Below, in pieces: positions 5,995 to 7,328 of a DNA stretch of 7,328 bases; the stretch's first letter is position 1, and each line of letters starts with the position of its first letter. Both the position numbers and the translations under genes were made by a program. Below the pieces are notes generated by a model that worked only from the letters and a program-made list of their open reading frames with translations, was not told the origin of the DNA and made no database searches. Source of the DNA: DASPXY01 sp038227745 (GTDB lineage Bacteria > Planctomycetota > Planctomycetia > Gemmatales > Gemmataceae); the NCBI GenBank assembly GCA_038227745.1, contig JBBRPS010000526.1:1-7328 (forward strand), given 5' to 3'.

Positions 5995-7328
5995 ATGATC
6001 CCGGAACGAGTGCATTTGAAGGGCTTCCTGTGTTACAAGGACGAGCAGGAGATCCGCTTTGACGGGGCCTCGCTGTGGATGCTGGCGGGACTCAACGGCA
6101 GCGGGAAATCGACCATCTTCGACGCGGTCACCTACGCCCTGTTCGGCCACCACCGCGGCGGCGGTCACGACGCCCACGAACTCATCAACAAGGACAGCGA
6201 CCGCGCCAGTATCGTCGTCGATTTCGCCCTCGACGGCCAGCGCTTCCAGATCCACCGCACCCTGCAGCGCACCAAGCAGGGCAAGGCCCGCGCCACACAG
6301 CAGATCTACCGCCGCTCGCCGCTCGACGCCTGGGAGGCCATCGAGGGCAGCAACCTCCGCACCGGCTTCGACGAGTGGATTCAGCAGAACATCGGCCTGA
6401 GCTACGAAACCTTCACCTCGTCGGTGCTGCTCCTGCAGGGCAAGGCGGAGAAGCTGCTGGACTCGACCGCCAAGGGCCGCTTCGAGGTACTCGCCGGCAT
6501 TGTGGACCTGGACCGCTTCGCCGGCCTGCACGCCCGCGCCGACGAGCAGCGCAAGGAACTGGACACCCAGGTCAAGACGCTGACGCTCCGCCTGGCCGCC
6601 CTCCCCGAGGTCAGCGCCATCGCCCTGGTCGAGGCCGAGGGCCGCATCGCCGACGCCGAGGTCGCGCGCCTGAAGGCCCAGGAGGAAGCCGAGCGCTGCC
6701 AGGCGCTGGAGTTCCAGTCGCGGCAGTGGGCCGAACTGCAACAGCGGCTGGCCGGGGTGCGGGGGCGACTGGGCGCGGCCCGCAAGCTCGTCGGGGACGC
6801 GGCGGCGATCGAAAAAGCCGTCGAGCGGCTGCGCGAGCTGCGCGAGCTGCTGCCGCGCCTGCAGACGGTCCTCGAACAGCGCGGGCAGATCGCCGAGTCG
6901 GAGCGCGGGACGGCCGAATTGACGAAGCAGCAACAGCAGGGTCAAGCGAAGCTCGACGAGCAGGACGAGGCACTGGCGCAGTCGCGGCAGACACGCACGG
7001 CCCTGCAGAACAAACTGGCGGAGGACGAGGTTCGGCAGCGCCAGGTGGGCGAGGAGTTCCTCAAGGTGACGACCCGGGTGGAGAAGCTCAAGGAGTACGA
7101 GCGCCAGGAAAACGACCTGAAGCTGCTGGAGGAGGAACTGGGACGGCTGCCGGCTGACCCCGCCGGCGCCGTGCGCCGCGCCCGCGAGGTCCACGACAAC
7201 CTCGACGCCCTTGCCCGGGTCGTGCCGCTGCTGTCCCGCCTGCAGACCCTGCGCGAGGAGCTGCGCCAGGCGACCGCCCGCGAAAAGACCGCCGGCGAGA
7301 CGCGGCAAACCATCCACAGGCGCGGCGA
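5995..7328 (+). CDS. sbcC: SbcC/Rad50-type ATPase, N-terminal part (partial, 3' end outside window)
   Basis: The first 444 codons of the ATPase subunit of the SbcCD complex are visible. Residues 1-25 (MIPERVHLKGFLCYKD...) match the opening strand of Rad50/SMC heads. The Walker A motif is GLNGSGKST at 32-40, with Lys38. A Q-loop is seen in LLLQGK with Gln148. From about residue 180 the protein is Glu/Arg/Leu/Ala/Gln-rich with heptad-like spacing, consistent with the outgoing arm of the long coiled coil; the zinc hook, returning arm, signature motif and Walker B lie outside the window. In this family ATP binding joins two heads and controls SbcD access to DNA. The start is supported by a ribosome site and by the conserved N-terminus. 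It probably shares a transcript with sbcD despite the palindrome between them. RecN-like or SMC proteins are less likely given the neighbouring nuclease. Confidence 0.93.
   Translation, partial: MIPERVHLKGFLCYKDEQEIRFDGASLWMLAGLNGSGKSTIFDAVTYALFGHHRGGGHDAHELINKDSDRASIVVDFALDGQRFQIHRTLQRTKQGKARATQQIYRRSPLDAWEAIEGSNLRTGFDEWIQQNIGLSYETFTSSVLLLQGKAEKLLDSTAKGRFEVLAGIVDLDRFAGLHARADEQRKELDTQVKTLTLRLAALPEVSAIALVEAEGRIADAEVARLKAQEEAERCQALEFQSRQWAELQQRLAGVRGRLGAARKLVGDAAAIEKAVERLRELRELLPRLQTVLEQRGQIAESERGTAELTKQQQQGQAKLDEQDEALAQSRQTRTALQNKLAEDEVRQRQVGEEFLKVTTRVEKLKEYERQENDLKLLEEELGRLPADPAGAVRRAREVHDNLDALARVVPLLSRLQTLREELRQATAREKTAGETRQTIHRRG

Noticed and set aside
6829..6850. Short tandem repeat CTGCGCGAG in sbcC
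   Set aside because: It encodes RLRELREL within the coiled coil, where such repetition is expected.
5812..7317. 501-codon open frame on the minus strand
   Set aside because: It lies antisense to sbcC and the end of sbcD. Its composition (Leu, Gln, Ala, Arg-rich, no motifs) is typical of a shadow frame in GC-rich DNA, whereas the plus frame has Walker A and Q-loop motifs.

Overview
The window looks like chromosomal DNA from a planctomycete, most likely a Gemmataceae relative. The evidence is the high GC content, the density of Hanks-type Ser/Thr kinases, and one kinase with a typical planctomycete build: zinc ribbon, Pro/Ala linker, kinase, transmembrane helix and WD40 repeats, including the ADDLRRWLEGEP-type segment between kinase and membrane helix. 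Genus and species cannot be read from the sequence.

Layout. Positions 1-2301 (minus) hold the first 767 codons of a membrane-anchored kinase with C-terminal WD40 repeats, cut by the left edge. Positions 2302-3020 are a divergent gene-poor gap holding a decayed PIN-domain (VapC-like) fragment and a dense nest of inverted repeats (2652-2918). Positions 3021-4283 (plus) encode a soluble FHA-kinase protein. Positions 4284-4651 are gene-free but contain a 110-bp imperfect palindrome. Positions 4652-5878 (plus) encode an SbcD/Mre11-type nuclease. Positions 5879-5994 are almost filled by a 99-bp palindrome. From 5995 to the right edge (plus) lies the N-terminal part of an SbcC/Rad50-type ATPase.

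How the genes relate. SbcD and SbcC homologues form a two-subunit nuclease-ATPase that opens hairpins and processes blocked DNA ends. The two kinases are read in opposite directions from a shared upstream gap, and are expected to signal by Ser/Thr phosphorylation; FHA domains bind phosphothreonine. No sequence evidence links the kinases to the nuclease beyond proximity.

No clearly new multi-gene system is visible. The strongest unexplained signal is a set of three unrelated long palindromic elements (87 bp inside a larger 260-bp inverted-repeat nest, 110 bp and 99 bp) within about 3.3 kb around sbcD/sbcC, one of them between the two genes. Palindromic hairpins are the known substrate class of SbcCD, so this deserves a check, although dispersed REP/MITE-like repeats are the simpler explanation.
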